Origin: Methanococcoides methylutens
GTDB lineage: Archaea > Halobacteriota > Methanosarcinia > Methanosarcinales > Methanosarcinaceae
NCBI RefSeq assembly: GCF_000765475.1
Contig: NZ_JRHO01000013.1
Coordinates: 124,001 to 188,000, forward strand
Direction: 5' to 3'
Length of the DNA: 64,000 nucleotides
The position numbers were made by a program, and so were the translations under genes. Numbering within the stretch: position 1 is the first letter of the stretch; each line of letters starts with the position of its first letter. This document shows positions 17,293 to 25,896 of this stretch, in pieces. The notes under the pieces are model-generated. The model was not told the DNA's origin and ran no database searches. It was given only the letters and a program-made list of their open reading frames with translations.

Positions 17293-17736
17293 ATGAAACA
17301 GTCTGAAAGAATAGGTGCTAAGATCGCATACATCTTTTCGCACAATCACCAGTATATCGAGAATGCTCTTGAATCATACAACCTTAAAGGTCCGATGTTT
17401 GCATTCCTGCTGACACTCTCTTATAAAGATGGTTGTTCTCAGGAAAGTCTGGCACGTTATCTCAGGTTAAGCAAAGCAACTGCGACAAGAGCTATTAGAT
17501 CACTTGAGAAATACGGCTATGTATATCGGGAGAAAGACGAGAAAGACAGGCGAATATATCGGGTTTTCATCTCTGGTAAAGGCAGGGAAGTTATTCCGGC
17601 GATAAACAATGCTCTTCAGGAATGGAATGACATTCTTCTTTCAGACCTGTCTGATGAAGAGGAGCAGATCTTCAGGAATCTCCTCGATAAAACAAAAAAT
17701 ACCCTTGCGGAATTTGACATCAGGTCATCAAATTGA
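17293..17736 (+). CDS. MarR-family transcriptional regulator
   Basis: A 147-residue winged-helix repressor of the MarR family. The HTH is at about residues 55-80 (SQESLARYLRLSKATATRAIRSLEKYGYV), followed by the wing with the family's charged DEKDRRIYRVFISGKGREV. Terminal helices form the dimer interface. It is the first gene of a two-gene unit with a MATE exporter 33 nt downstream. The palindromes overlapping its own promoter suggest autorepression relieved by a toxic substrate of the exporter. No cysteine switch is evident, so a small-molecule ligand is more likely than direct oxidation sensing. Confidence 0.92.
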   Translation: MKQSERIGAKIAYIFSHNHQYIENALESYNLKGPMFAFLLTLSYKDGCSQESLARYLRLSKATATRAIRSLEKYGYVYREKDEKDRRIYRVFISGKGREVIPAINNALQEWNDILLSDLSDEEEQIFRNLLDKTKNTLAEFDIRSSN

Positions 17737-17769
17737 ATGAAAAACAAAAATTGATCTCAGGATAACATC

Positions 17770-19131
17770 ATGAATGAAAAAAGTGAGTTTTTAGGTACTG
17801 AGAAGATCAATAAACTTCTCTGGCAGCTGGCCACACCGGCAATAATCGGACTTCTTGTACAGGCATTCTACAATCTTGTAGATACTTTCTTTGTAGGAAG
17901 GGCACTTGGAGATCAAAGTGTACTGGGAATTGCAGGAGTAGCGGTTGCTTTTCCTCTGCAGATGCTTATGATGGCAATTTCCATCGGTATAGGAGTAGGT
18001 GGTTCTTCGGTTATTTCAAGAATGCTTGGTTCCGGAGATGTAAAAAAGGCGGAAAGAACTCTTGGAAATGTATTTACCTATACGCTTATACTTAGTATTA
18101 TCTTTGAAATTCTGTTCTTCCTGAATGTTGATATGGTGCTGAATCTCTTCGGTGCCACAGTAGATAATCTTCCTTATGCAAAGGAATACGCTGTTGTCAT
18201 ATTGCAGGGAACACTTGCCTTTACGTTCGGATTTGTACTGAACAACCTTGTAAGGGCGGAAGGTAATTCAAAAGTCGCCATGAACAACATGGTTTTTTCA
18301 GGTGTTCTGAATATTTTTCTTGATGCTATCCTTATGTTCGGGTTTGGCATGGGCGTAAAGGGTGCAGCTCTTGCAACCGTACTCGCACAACTTATAGGCA
18401 CTCTCTATCTCCTGCATTATTACGTAACCGGAAAAAGCCCGCTCAGACTGGCGTTCTCAGCTTTTGCTCCTAAGTTCGACCTGATCAGAGAAATAACACT
18501 GATAGGATTTGGTTCCTTTGTAATGGGTGCATCCAACAGTTTAATGCTGCTTGTACTGAACAATGTGCTTGAGATCTATGGTGGTGATCTCTCAATAGCT
18601 GTATTTGGTGTTGCAGGCAAGCTCATGATGCTGGTATTCATGCCTATTATTGGTGTATCACATGGCCTTCAGCCAATACTTGGCTATAATTATGGGGCAG
18701 AGAATTATGATAGGGTAAATGAATCTCTCAGGCTTTCACTGAAGATCACCACTCTTTTCGGCGTAGCAGGCTTAATATTACTGTCAGTTTTCCCGGGTAC
18801 TTTCTTTAGTTTATTCAGTACCGATACCGAAATTATAAACAGTGGTACATCTGCTTTGAGGATAATAATGCTTGCAAGTCCGTTAATTGGTCTGAATGTA
18901 ATTGGTACCACGCTGTTCCAGTCTGTAGGAAAGGCAAAGCCATCATTCGTTCTGTCATTATGTCGTCAGATCTTATTCCTTATCCCTCTGGTGATTCTCC
19001 TTCCACATTACTTTGATCTTACAGGAGTGTGGATGGCATTCCCGATATCCGATTTGATGGCTGCTTTTCTGAGTATGTTCCTTGTCTGGAAGGAATACCG
19101 TTATTTCCAGAATAAAAACAGTAGTGCCTGA
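17770..19131 (+). CDS. MATE-family multidrug/cation exporter
   Basis: A 453-residue transporter of the MatE family with two MatE repeats and about 12 transmembrane helices. Typical features are LLWQLATPAIIGLLVQAFYNLVDTFFVG at the N-terminus and PIIGVSHGLQPILGYNYGA in the second half. It should export cationic or hydrophobic compounds in exchange for Na+ or H+ across the cytoplasmic membrane. Co-transcription with the MarR gene suggests substrate-induced expression. A GC-rich hairpin follows at 19153-19174. The substrate cannot be told from sequence. Confidence 0.93.
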   Translation: MNEKSEFLGTEKINKLLWQLATPAIIGLLVQAFYNLVDTFFVGRALGDQSVLGIAGVAVAFPLQMLMMAISIGIGVGGSSVISRMLGSGDVKKAERTLGNVFTYTLILSIIFEILFFLNVDMVLNLFGATVDNLPYAKEYAVVILQGTLAFTFGFVLNNLVRAEGNSKVAMNNMVFSGVLNIFLDAILMFGFGMGVKGAALATVLAQLIGTLYLLHYYVTGKSPLRLAFSAFAPKFDLIREITLIGFGSFVMGASNSLMLLVLNNVLEIYGGDLSIAVFGVAGKLMMLVFMPIIGVSHGLQPILGYNYGAENYDRVNESLRLSLKITTLFGVAGLILLSVFPGTFFSLFSTDTEIINSGTSALRIIMLASPLIGLNVIGTTLFQSVGKAKPSFVLSLCRQILFLIPLVILLPHYFDLTGVWMAFPISDLMAAFLSMFLVWKEYRYFQNKNSSA

Positions 19132-19152
19132 ATTTAAGGATATGAATGACAC

Positions 19153-19174
19153 ATGGCGGCGTTCCTGCCGCCAT
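19153..19174 (+). terminator. GC-rich hairpin after the MATE gene
   Basis: ATGGCGGC (19153-19160) and GCCGCCAT (19167-19174) are perfect complements around a 6-nt loop. No strong T-run follows, so termination is plausible but not certain. Confidence 0.45.
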
Positions 19175-19303
19175 ATGATATTATCGGAATGCTTTTGTGA
19201 GTTCAAGTAGCTAAAATTAGGTAAGTGCTGAGGTTACCTATGTTCCCTATCCCTCTTCAACCTCTCACAAATCGTTTAATACTAAAAGTACAAATAGCAG
19301 ACT

Positions 19304-19924
19304 ATGTCTTACAGCTCCCACGCTGAAGAGGACGACGATGTTGAGATCGAGGAAGAATACCTGGGAGATTATGCCAGTATTCGGTCTATTGTGAAAGAGG
19401 CATTGCCGTTCCAGTTGCTTGCTACCTTGGGAGGAGCTGTGGCTGGGCTTATTCTTGTGGGGATGACTGATGAGCTTGAGCTTATTCCGGGGCTGATCGT
19501 CATTTATCCGGCAGTTCTTGGTATGCGTGGGAACATTTCATGCACTCTTGGGTCTCGTCTTGGCAGTGCTATACACATGGGTCTTATTACTAAGATCGAG
19601 AGGAATCCGGAGCTTACAAATAATATTTTAGGGTCACTGATACTTGGGTTTATTTTGTCGGTCGTTCTGGGGATACTGGGGCATGGCATGACAGCCCTGC
19701 TGGGGCTTGAGAGTGCGGGAGTTATTTCCCTTACGCTGATCGCTGTGCTTGCTGGGGTGTCCTCAGGGCTTATTCTTGCTGTTATTGCTGTGTTCCTTGC
19801 AATAGGCATGTTCAGGTTCGGATTTGATCCTGACAACGTTGTGACGCCTGCAATTGCGACCATTGGGGACATCGTATCCATGTTCATGCTGTTGATGGCT
19901 GCAAAGGTGGTGCTGATGTTATGA
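19304..19924 (+). CDS. MgtE-like permease half, first subunit
   Basis: A 206-residue membrane protein similar to the transmembrane domain of MgtE/SLC41 divalent-cation channels. After an acidic N-terminus (EEDDDVEIEEEYL) there are about five hydrophobic segments with MgtE-like signatures (GLIVIYPAVLGMRGNISCTLGSRLGSAIHMG and FGFDPDNVVTPAIATIGDIVSM). The bacterial cytosolic N and CBS domains are absent, so regulation must come from elsewhere, probably the PhoU/TrkA-C protein downstream. The TGA overlaps the ATG of a paralogous half, suggesting that a heterodimer forms the pore. Mg2+ or another divalent cation is the likely substrate by family. Confidence 0.85.
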   Translation: MSYSSHAEEDDDVEIEEEYLGDYASIRSIVKEALPFQLLATLGGAVAGLILVGMTDELELIPGLIVIYPAVLGMRGNISCTLGSRLGSAIHMGLITKIERNPELTNNILGSLILGFILSVVLGILGHGMTALLGLESAGVISLTLIAVLAGVSSGLILAVIAVFLAIGMFRFGFDPDNVVTPAIATIGDIVSMFMLLMAAKVVLML

Positions 19925-20481
19925 CCTACTATACAATCGACAGCATCGTCCGCAGGGGATTGCCGATCCTTTTGCTTACATCACTGCTCGGGCTTACTGC
20001 AGGTCAGATGATGAACTCCCAGATCGAGAATCTGGTAGCCATACCCACCATACTGTTGCTGATACCCGCACTGATCAAGATCGGCGGCGATACCGGAAGT
20101 ATGCTGGGTGCAAGGCTTTCCTCGGCATTTCATATGGGTATTGGTACCACGCACATCCAGAAGAACCCGGTCGTCAAGAACAGTGTCATTGCAGCGTTCA
20201 TTGTCGGGATCTCCGCTTCGGTGTTCCTGAGTATTATCGCCTGGATGATATGCTGTTTCGGAGAAGGTGGTTTCAGTTTCTTTACGATATTTACCATATG
20301 CATCATTTCCAGCATCTTCGAGCTGATCGCTGTGTTCTCAGCCACCATTGCAATAGCATTCGCATCCCACAGGTTCGGTATCGATCCCGATGATACTGTA
20401 ATTCCTATCATCGCAACACTGGGAGATATCGTTGGCATCATTGCCATCTTCACAACATTACATCTGTTGCAGATAATCTAA
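19921..20481 (+). CDS. MgtE-like permease half, second subunit
   Basis: A 186-residue paralogue of the preceding gene, overlapping its stop by 4 nt. It shares the same hallmark segments: LIPALIKIGGDTGSMLGARLSSAFHMGIG and HRFGIDPDDTVIPIIATLGDIVGI, the latter carrying the conserved FGIDPDD-T-P acidic ion-path motif. About five membrane helices are visible. Two half-sized, co-translated paralogues point to an obligate pair, as in archaeal COG1824-type permeases. It lies upstream of a separately promoted regulatory gene. Confidence 0.85.
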   Translation: MTYYTIDSIVRRGLPILLLTSLLGLTAGQMMNSQIENLVAIPTILLLIPALIKIGGDTGSMLGARLSSAFHMGIGTTHIQKNPVVKNSVIAAFIVGISASVFLSIIAWMICCFGEGGFSFFTIFTICIISSIFELIAVFSATIAIAFASHRFGIDPDDTVIPIIATLGDIVGIIAIFTTLHLLQII

Positions 20482-20500
20482 AAACGATCATGAAAAACGA

Positions 20501-20511
20501 TTATATATAAA
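20501..20511 (+). promoter_or_regulatory. TATA box of the PhoU/TrkA-C gene
   Basis: TTATATATAAA lies 39-49 nt before the ATG at 20550, so the third gene of the cluster can be transcribed on its own. Confidence 0.6.
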
Positions 20512-20549
20512 TAATTAAAAAATCATACCTAATAACTGGTATCAATAAT

Positions 20550-21755
20550 ATGAGTCACAAAGAAATCAAGTATATTCCGAGGAATCTAAAAGACCTTCTT
20601 ATTGAGATGAAGGATACTTCGGAACTGATGGTAGATCTTGCTTATTCTGCAATGGTATATGATGACGAGGATATTTCTGAAGAAGTACTTCATCTTGAAG
20701 ATCGGATGGACACTCTTCATTACCACATGAAAATGGCTGCAATGTTAAGCACACGCCGTATCGATGAAGCAGAAGATATGGTAGGTGTTCTTCAGGTGGC
20801 AGCATCCGCCGAGACCATTGCCAACGCAGCCGGTGATATCGCAAAGATCGTAGAGATGGATCTTGGTATCCCTCTTGAGCTTAAACTTGGTCTCAGGGAA
20901 GCCGAAGAGACAATTGTAAAGGCTACTGTCAATGAGAACTCCGATATGTGTGGACGTACTCTTGAAGACCTTGAACTTGAGGTCGAGACCGGTATGTGGG
21001 TGATCGCCATTCGAAGGAGCAATGACTGGATCTATGATCCGCATCACGATACCCGTGTCCGTCCAAATGATGTGATCTTCGCAAGAGGTCATGACGAAGG
21101 TGTACCTCTGCTTGTTGAACTTGCAACCATGAAAAATTACATACCACGCAAGTTCGAACATGTGAGCGTTTTAAAGGATCTCGAAAAAGCAGTGGATCTT
21201 ATAGTTGACATGAAGAACACCGCAGAACTGTCCGTAGGACTCGCATATTCAGCCCTGCTCTTTGATAACACCGACATCGCTGAAGAAGTAAAGGCCCTTG
21301 AGTCCGAGATGGATAAGAAGAAATCCGATCTTCAGCACTGGGTACTTGAGACCGCTAAACACGTTCCTGATGTGAATCACCTTCGTGGTCTGCTTCACCT
21401 TGCTAATGCATCCGAGTTCATCTCCGACGCTGCATACGGAATTGCAGATATTGTCCTTCGTGACATCGACCTTCACCCTATCATCACTATAGCAGTGCGT
21501 GAATCCGATGAGGTCATGATAAAAATGCAGGTTGACGGCTGCTCACCGATAATAGGCAAAAGCCTCAGGGAGCTGAAGCTCGAGACCGAGACCGGCATAC
21601 ACATAATGGCCATCAAGCGCGATGAACGTTGGGTATACAGTCCTGCCGCCAGAACAATGGTCAAGGAAGGGGATATTCTCATAGGACGTGGTTCCCAGAC
21701 CAGCGAGGAAGCATTGCTTGAGATGTGTGCATGTCCGGTAAGAGAGGATGACTGA
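20550..21755 (+). CDS. Tandem PhoU/TrkA-C regulatory protein
   Basis: A 401-residue soluble protein made of two similar halves. Each has a PhoU-like helical bundle (residues 1-115 and about 205-320; both include [24 protein letters not shown]-like stretches) followed by a TrkA-C (RCK C-terminal) domain (about 115-195 and 325-395; [22 protein letters not shown] and [22 protein letters not shown]). TrkA-C domains bind small ligands and gate ion transporters. Together with the two MgtE-like halves this matches the COG1824-COG3273 arrangement known in archaea. Its likely role is to sense a nucleotide or ion and control the permease pair. Confidence 0.88.
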   Translation: MSHKEIKYIPRNLKDLLIEMKDTSELMVDLAYSAMVYDDEDISEEVLHLEDRMDTLHYHMKMAAMLSTRRIDEAEDMVGVLQVAASAETIANAAGDIAKIVEMDLGIPLELKLGLREAEETIVKATVNENSDMCGRTLEDLELEVETGMWVIAIRRSNDWIYDPHHDTRVRPNDVIFARGHDEGVPLLVELATMKNYIPRKFEHVSVLKDLEKAVDLIVDMKNTAELSVGLAYSALLFDNTDIAEEVKALESEMDKKKSDLQHWVLETAKHVPDVNHLRGLLHLANASEFISDAAYGIADIVLRDIDLHPIITIAVRESDEVMIKMQVDGCSPIIGKSLRELKLETETGIHIMAIKRDERWVYSPAARTMVKEGDILIGRGSQTSEEALLEMCACPVREDD

Positions 21756-21976
21756 TCTTTAGCTCTGTAGATATTCTTAACCAAACTAAATACATAGCCT
21801 TGACATACCTATCAGGGTTGTGTATCAATACCTTGAATTTCAATTTTTTTTACTTGATTTCCGTACTTCCTTGCACAAAAACTCTCCCTATGTTTTCTTT
21901 TCAGAATTGCAATAAAAATGTTATGTACATTTTATGCAAGGTTGTAATTGCAGTGGGCAAATATTACAAAATAAAT

Positions 21977-22200
21977 CAAAATATTTATAAGAAATCGGCT
22001 ATTTTATTGCAATGTATGGTTCAGCAAAGTCCAGCAGCAACAGCTAAACCCCATACCAAAAAGGCAAGATATAATTGTTTTAATTTTAGTTTAAAGCTTT
22101 TATGATTTTGCCTCTGTTGTATCTGATATGAAGTGATAATATGAAAAGAAAAGATGGATCTCCACAGAGCCTGATCTTTAGTAGCGGGGGTTTTTGCTAA
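21977..22200 (+). promoter_or_regulatory. Structured leader of duplicated gene, copy 1
   Basis: A TATA box (ATATTTATAA, 21981-21990) predicts transcription starting near 22012. There a hairpin begins (GTATGG...CCATAC, 22014-22056, with inner AGC/GCT pairing). A second stem joins AGGCAA (22062) to TTGCCT (22108-22113), and ACAGAG near the end can pair with CTCTGT. The segment differs from copy 2 at about 4 positions in 225, although the proteins they precede have diverged far more. That suggests a functional untranslated RNA or regulatory leader. Confidence 0.6.
22141..22200 (+). CDS. 19-residue leader ORF, copy 1
   Basis: ATG 22141 to TAA 22198-22200 encodes MKRKDGSPQSLIFSSGGFC. The stop codon directly abuts the ATG of the 151-residue gene at 22201 in the same frame. 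The peptide is identical in copy 2. It could be a leader peptide controlling reinitiation, or a by-product of a conserved RNA element. No ribosome-binding site is obvious. Confidence 0.4.
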   Translation: MKRKDGSPQSLIFSSGGFC

Positions 22201-22656
22201 ATGGATAAAACAGTTGTGTATGGCCTGATTATACTCTTTTTAGGAATAGCGATCGGATACAGCATCAATGACATGGCGACTGTCGAAGAGGTTCCCGTTG
22301 GATTAAAAGTACCGGAAATGTCAGCCTACCTGCGTTCCGCTGCTGAGAACAATACTGACAGTCACATCTGGTTTTACGATATCGGATTGTATAATTCCGG
22401 GGATGAAGCAGTATATGTAAACTCGGTTGAGCCTGTTTTCAGTAAAAATTTCTCAAAAATTGTATTGGAAGACAACAACATTATAGTTGTAGACAAACTT
22501 ATAAATGGAAAATCTTCGGTAGAGGTCAGCGGTCAGGTTGAGTTCAATACCACAGGTCTTTCAAGAGAAGAGATTTTTGATTCAACTGACGGGAACATTA
22601 TAGGATATAGGATATCCTCAACAGAGACCATCTATCATTCCTGGGCAGAAATTTAA
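22201..22656 (+). CDS. Small anchored extracytoplasmic protein, copy 1
   Basis: A 151-residue protein of unrecognised family. An N-terminal helix (VVYGLIILFLGIAIGYSINDMA) should act as a signal anchor, leaving a beta-rich domain outside (WFYDIGLYNSGDEAVYVNSVEPVF, SVEVSGQVEFNTTGLS, YRISSTETIYHSWAEI). The pattern recalls the Ig-like fold of CARDB/LEA14-like domains, but I see no catalytic residues. Its tandem paralogue at 23118 shares roughly three quarters of residues by eye. Both follow the same structured leader, so they are probably co-regulated. Confidence 0.7.
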   Translation: MDKTVVYGLIILFLGIAIGYSINDMATVEEVPVGLKVPEMSAYLRSAAENNTDSHIWFYDIGLYNSGDEAVYVNSVEPVFSKNFSKIVLEDNNIIVVDKLINGKSSVEVSGQVEFNTTGLSREEIFDSTDGNIIGYRISSTETIYHSWAEI

Positions 22657-22751
22657 AAAGAACGTGGAAAAACATGCATTATCGGTCAATGAACTGCAGG
22701 ACTTTCTACCTGTTTTTGTTAGGTTGATTAATATCGTCTATCAATTAGCGT

Positions 22752-22889
22752 TTATTTGATTATTTCAACAGAGTCGCTTTTCTTGCCAACATAGACCTCG
22801 TCAGTGTTCAGGAAAAGACATGCTCTACAACGCCCAAGCAAGCGGATAGCTTCTGGTAAAGTTCTGCAGGGTTCTCAATAGTGCCAAAC
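22752..22889 (-). pseudogene. Decayed 3' end of rpiA
   Basis: The minus strand reads FGTIENPAELYQKLSACLGVVEH, then after a one-base deletion [21 protein letters not shown]-stop. This matches the last 46 or so codons of the intact rpiA at 27970-28665. There is no start and no remaining enzyme core. The homology breaks off at about 22889, within a few bases of the start of leader copy 2 (22893), so the scar probably marks a recombination that also produced the tandem duplication. Confidence 0.88.
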
Positions 22890-22892
22890 TAA

Positions 22893-23117
22893 CAAAATAT
22901 TTATAAGAAATAGACTATTTTATTGCAATGTATGGGTTCAGCAAAGTCCAGCAGCAACAGCTAAACCCCATACCAAAAAGGCAAGATATAATTGTTTTAA
23001 TTTTAGTTTAAAGCTTTTATTATTTTGCCTCTGTTGTATCTGATATGAAGTGATAATATGAAAAGAAAAGATGGATCTCCACAGAGCCTGATCTTTAGTA
23101 GCGGGGGTTTTTGCTAA
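22893..23117 (+). promoter_or_regulatory. Structured leader of duplicated gene, copy 2
   Basis: Near-identical to 21977-22200 with one inserted G in the first stem (GTATGGG, 22930), which improves pairing with CCCCATAC (22966-22973). TATA box, both stems and leader ORF are all preserved. Confidence 0.6.
23058..23117 (+). CDS. 19-residue leader ORF, copy 2
   Basis: Identical peptide and identical abutment to the next ATG (23118) as at 22141-22200. Confidence 0.4.
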   Translation: MKRKDGSPQSLIFSSGGFC

Positions 23118-23573
23118 ATGGATAAAGCAGTTGTATATGGCCTGATTATACTTTTATTAGGAATTGCAATCGGATATAGCATCAATGACATGGCAACTAT
23201 CGAAGAGGTTCCCGGTGGAATGAAAGTGCCGGAAATGTTAGTCGGCTTGGGCCCCATTGATGAGAACAATACTGACAGTCACAGACTTAGTTACAATATA
23301 TTTTTGTATAATTCCGGGGATGAAGATGTATACGTAAATTCAGTAGAACCAATTTTCGGTGAGAACATCTCAAAAATGGTAGTGACCGAAAACAATACTA
23401 TAGTTGTGGACAGAACTATAAACGGAAACTCTTCGGTAGAGATTGGCGGTCAGGTGGAATTGAATACCACCGGTCTATCAAAAGAAGAGATTTTTGATGC
23501 AACTGAAATAACCATCATAGGATACAACATATCTTCAACAGAGACCATCTATAATTTCTGGGCAGATTTTTAA
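23118..23573 (+). CDS. Small anchored extracytoplasmic protein, copy 2
   Basis: The 151-residue paralogue of 22201-22656, with the same N-terminal anchor (VVYGLIILLLGIAIGYSINDMA) and beta-rich exterior part (YNIFLYNSGDEDVYVNSVEPIFGENIS). Differences are spread through the outer domain, while length and hydrophobic pattern are kept, which argues that both copies are under selection. No function can be assigned. Confidence 0.7.
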   Translation: MDKAVVYGLIILLLGIAIGYSINDMATIEEVPGGMKVPEMLVGLGPIDENNTDSHRLSYNIFLYNSGDEDVYVNSVEPIFGENISKMVVTENNTIVVDRTINGNSSVEIGGQVELNTTGLSKEEIFDATEITIIGYNISSTETIYNFWADF

Positions 23574-23762
23574 AAAAATCGTAGAAAACACCTGCGTATA
23601 AGCCAAATGACCATTTCAGGTCTTTCCACATGTTTTTTGTAAGATCAGTTCAGCAAGTTGAAATGACTTGATGATTTCAGCACATGCATCTTTAAATTAA
23701 CTTAGTAGCTGAGGCAGAATTGGCTGATATTCCCACCACCCTCCTTAAGTACTAACAACTCC

Positions 23763-23771
23763 TTTATATAT
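23763..23771 (+). promoter_or_regulatory. TATA box of the head-group gene cluster
   Basis: TTTATATAT lies 28-36 nt before ATG 23799. The spacing predicts a nearly leaderless transcript. Confidence 0.6.
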
Positions 23772-23798
23772 GATGGAAAAAACACAATCGGATATACA

Positions 23799-24548
23799 AT
23801 GAACTCAGACCACAGTAATCGTGGTAATGGACCCATAACTACAGCATTATTATTGGCAGCCGGAAAGGGCAGCCGTCTTTATCCTCTGACACGCGACACA
23901 CCGAAATGCCTCACAATGGTTCATGAGGCGTCTATTCTTGAACGACTTGTCATCAATTTGAAAAAGCAAGGCTTCAAACGTCTTGTTGTAGTCACAGGAT
24001 ATCAGGAAAAATGCATTCGTGATTTTTTGGAAACACGGGCTTGCGGAATGGAGATCGACTTTATTATAAGCCCCCTTTACGCGACCACCAATAACATATA
24101 TTCACTCTGGATGGCACGTAATATCATTAATGAGCAGTTTTTGCTTGTTGAAAGTGATCTTGTTTTTGATGGATCTCTTCTGGATGAAATGTGCTCTCCT
24201 GACAGAATTGCCGTAGCACGCATGCAACCTTGGATGAATGGTTCCACTGTCACAGTCAACCGATCCCAAAATGTTAAGAAATTCCAAAATGGTATTGCTG
24301 GGACTTTTGATGAGGCCAGATACAAGACTGTTAATATCTACAGTTTTTCACTGTCTTCATGGCAGCGTATTACAGAAAGACTTGACCAGTACATTTCAGC
24401 CGGCAAAGTAAATGACTATTATGAAACCGTATTTGCTGAAATGGTAGCTGATGGCAGTCTTGATCTTAAAACAGTCTCTTTTGACAGCAAGCGATGGTAT
24501 GAGATCGATACAGTTGCAGACCTGGCAAAAGCTGAGACTCTATTTTAG
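23799..24548 (+). CDS. LicC-like sugar/choline-phosphate nucleotidyltransferase
   Basis: A 249-residue NTP-transferase. The glycine-rich nucleotide loop LLAAGKGSRLYPLTRDTPKCL sits at about residues 18-38, with SDLVFD as the metal-binding acidic site and a C-terminal RWYEIDTVADLAKAETLF. Family members such as LicC make CDP-choline or CDP-phosphonates; hexose-phosphate activation is also possible. It is first in a run with an aminotransferase-fold enzyme, a CDP-alcohol phosphatidyltransferase and an ATP-grasp ligase, which favours CTP and an amino-alcohol phosphate as substrates. It is the only gene in the window that ends in TAG (24546-24548); beyond it the frame stays open for 82 codons to TGA 24795-24797. 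The family normally ends at the TAG. Confidence 0.85.
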   Translation: MNSDHSNRGNGPITTALLLAAGKGSRLYPLTRDTPKCLTMVHEASILERLVINLKKQGFKRLVVVTGYQEKCIRDFLETRACGMEIDFIISPLYATTNNIYSLWMARNIINEQFLLVESDLVFDGSLLDEMCSPDRIAVARMQPWMNGSTVTVNRSQNVKKFQNGIAGTFDEARYKTVNIYSFSLSSWQRITERLDQYISAGKVNDYYETVFAEMVADGSLDLKTVSFDSKRWYEIDTVADLAKAETLF

Positions 24549-24777
24549 GGGGATAAATACGAAACAATAATTCCTTACGACACCAAGCCACATACTTCTG
24601 GAAGACCAAGGCCGTTTTTCCAGCAATCAAAATGTGGGGTGAAGGTGGGGATTACTCGTTCACTTTCAGGTTTAAAACCATTGCCTAAGTCCAGCTCTTT
24701 CAACCTGAAACCACTTCTTGAGGGTAACGCATTAAAAAATAAAGTATCACATCAAAAAAGTTCTATGGAGGGGATGC

Positions 24778-25896
24778 ATGATGCAACAAAATTATGAGAC
24801 TCAATCTGAAAAATATGAATTTATTTCCGGACAGCATGGTGGTTACTATCGCCATGATTTTATTGATCATGCTTATCTTTACAATCTGTATTTCCCGCCA
24901 GAAGAAGTTTTTACAAGTTTTAAAGATAAAATTCACGACCTTGTCCTTAACTACCCGATTGCACAGGATGCTCTTGACGATCTCATAGGTGATCTGATCG
25001 ATCAGCCTGCTGAAAGGATCGTTGTAGGAAACGGCGCTGCCGAACTTATCAAGATCATATCCGGCCACATATCCAACAAGTTGATCGTTCCAGTACCATC
25101 TTTTAATGAATATGTGAATGCAGCACCAATAGGCAAAGTAGTTGAATTTCCTCTTGAATTTCCATCTTTTCAATTGGATGTAGACAAGTTTGCTGCTGAA
25201 GCGATCAAGGTTAAAGCAGATGTTGCTGTCGTGGTAACACCTAATAACCCAACATCGATCCTGGTTCCCAAGTCCGATCTAATATCTCTTGCACAAAAAC
25301 TTGCAGACCATGACTGTATGCTGATCATCGATGAATCATTCATAGATTTTGCACATGATCAGGATAAGGCAACTCTGGAACATGAACTCGAACGTTATCC
25401 GAACATAGCCATCATTAAAAGTATGAGCAAAGCCTATGGCATCTGCGGTATCAGGATCGGTTATCTGCTAACTGCAAATTTAGCATTTGCTGAATCTGTA
25501 AGGAAAGGTGTACATATATGGAACATTAACGGATTTGCCGAAGAGTTTCTGCGGATATTGCCCGATTACAGACAGGAATTTGTTGAAAGCTGCAAGCAGG
25601 TAAGGATCGACAGGTACAATATGTACAAAAGCCTGTGTGCGATCCCGGGAATGACTGTTTACAAACCCGATGCAAACTTTATTTTCTGCCGCCTCCCGGA
25701 TCATGCACAAAGTGGTCCTGAAATCACACGGAAGTTGTTCATTGAGCATAATATGTACATAAAAAACTGTCAGGACAAGACCCTGCCTGATTCTGATCGT
25801 TATGTTCGTATCGCCAGCCGTACTGAAGCAGAAAATTGCAAATTAGTTGAAGCATTAGTAGATGTTATTGACTCCAACAAAGTGGAAGTATTCTGA
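24778..25896 (+). CDS. PLP-dependent aminotransferase/decarboxylase, HisC/CobD-like
   Basis: A 372-residue fold-type I PLP enzyme. Motifs are GNGAAELIKI at about residue 82, VVVTPNNPTSIL, LIIDESFIDF, the PLP-lysine segment SMSKAYGICGIRIGY and a C-terminal Arg in RYVRIASRTEAEN. It is closest in type to histidinol-phosphate aminotransferase and CobD-like phosphoamino-acid decarboxylases. A strong ribosome-binding site, GGAGGGG at 24768-24774, precedes tandem ATGs. The downstream gene starts within its stop (TGATG). In this cluster it may make a phosphorylated amino-alcohol or amino compound for the nucleotidyltransferase. Aminotransferase and decarboxylase cannot be told apart here. Confidence 0.85.
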   Translation: MMQQNYETQSEKYEFISGQHGGYYRHDFIDHAYLYNLYFPPEEVFTSFKDKIHDLVLNYPIAQDALDDLIGDLIDQPAERIVVGNGAAELIKIISGHISNKLIVPVPSFNEYVNAAPIGKVVEFPLEFPSFQLDVDKFAAEAIKVKADVAVVVTPNNPTSILVPKSDLISLAQKLADHDCMLIIDESFIDFAHDQDKATLEHELERYPNIAIIKSMSKAYGICGIRIGYLLTANLAFAESVRKGVHIWNINGFAEEFLRILPDYRQEFVESCKQVRIDRYNMYKSLCAIPGMTVYKPDANFIFCRLPDHAQSGPEITRKLFIEHNMYIKNCQDKTLPDSDRYVRIASRTEAENCKLVEALVDVIDSNKVEVF

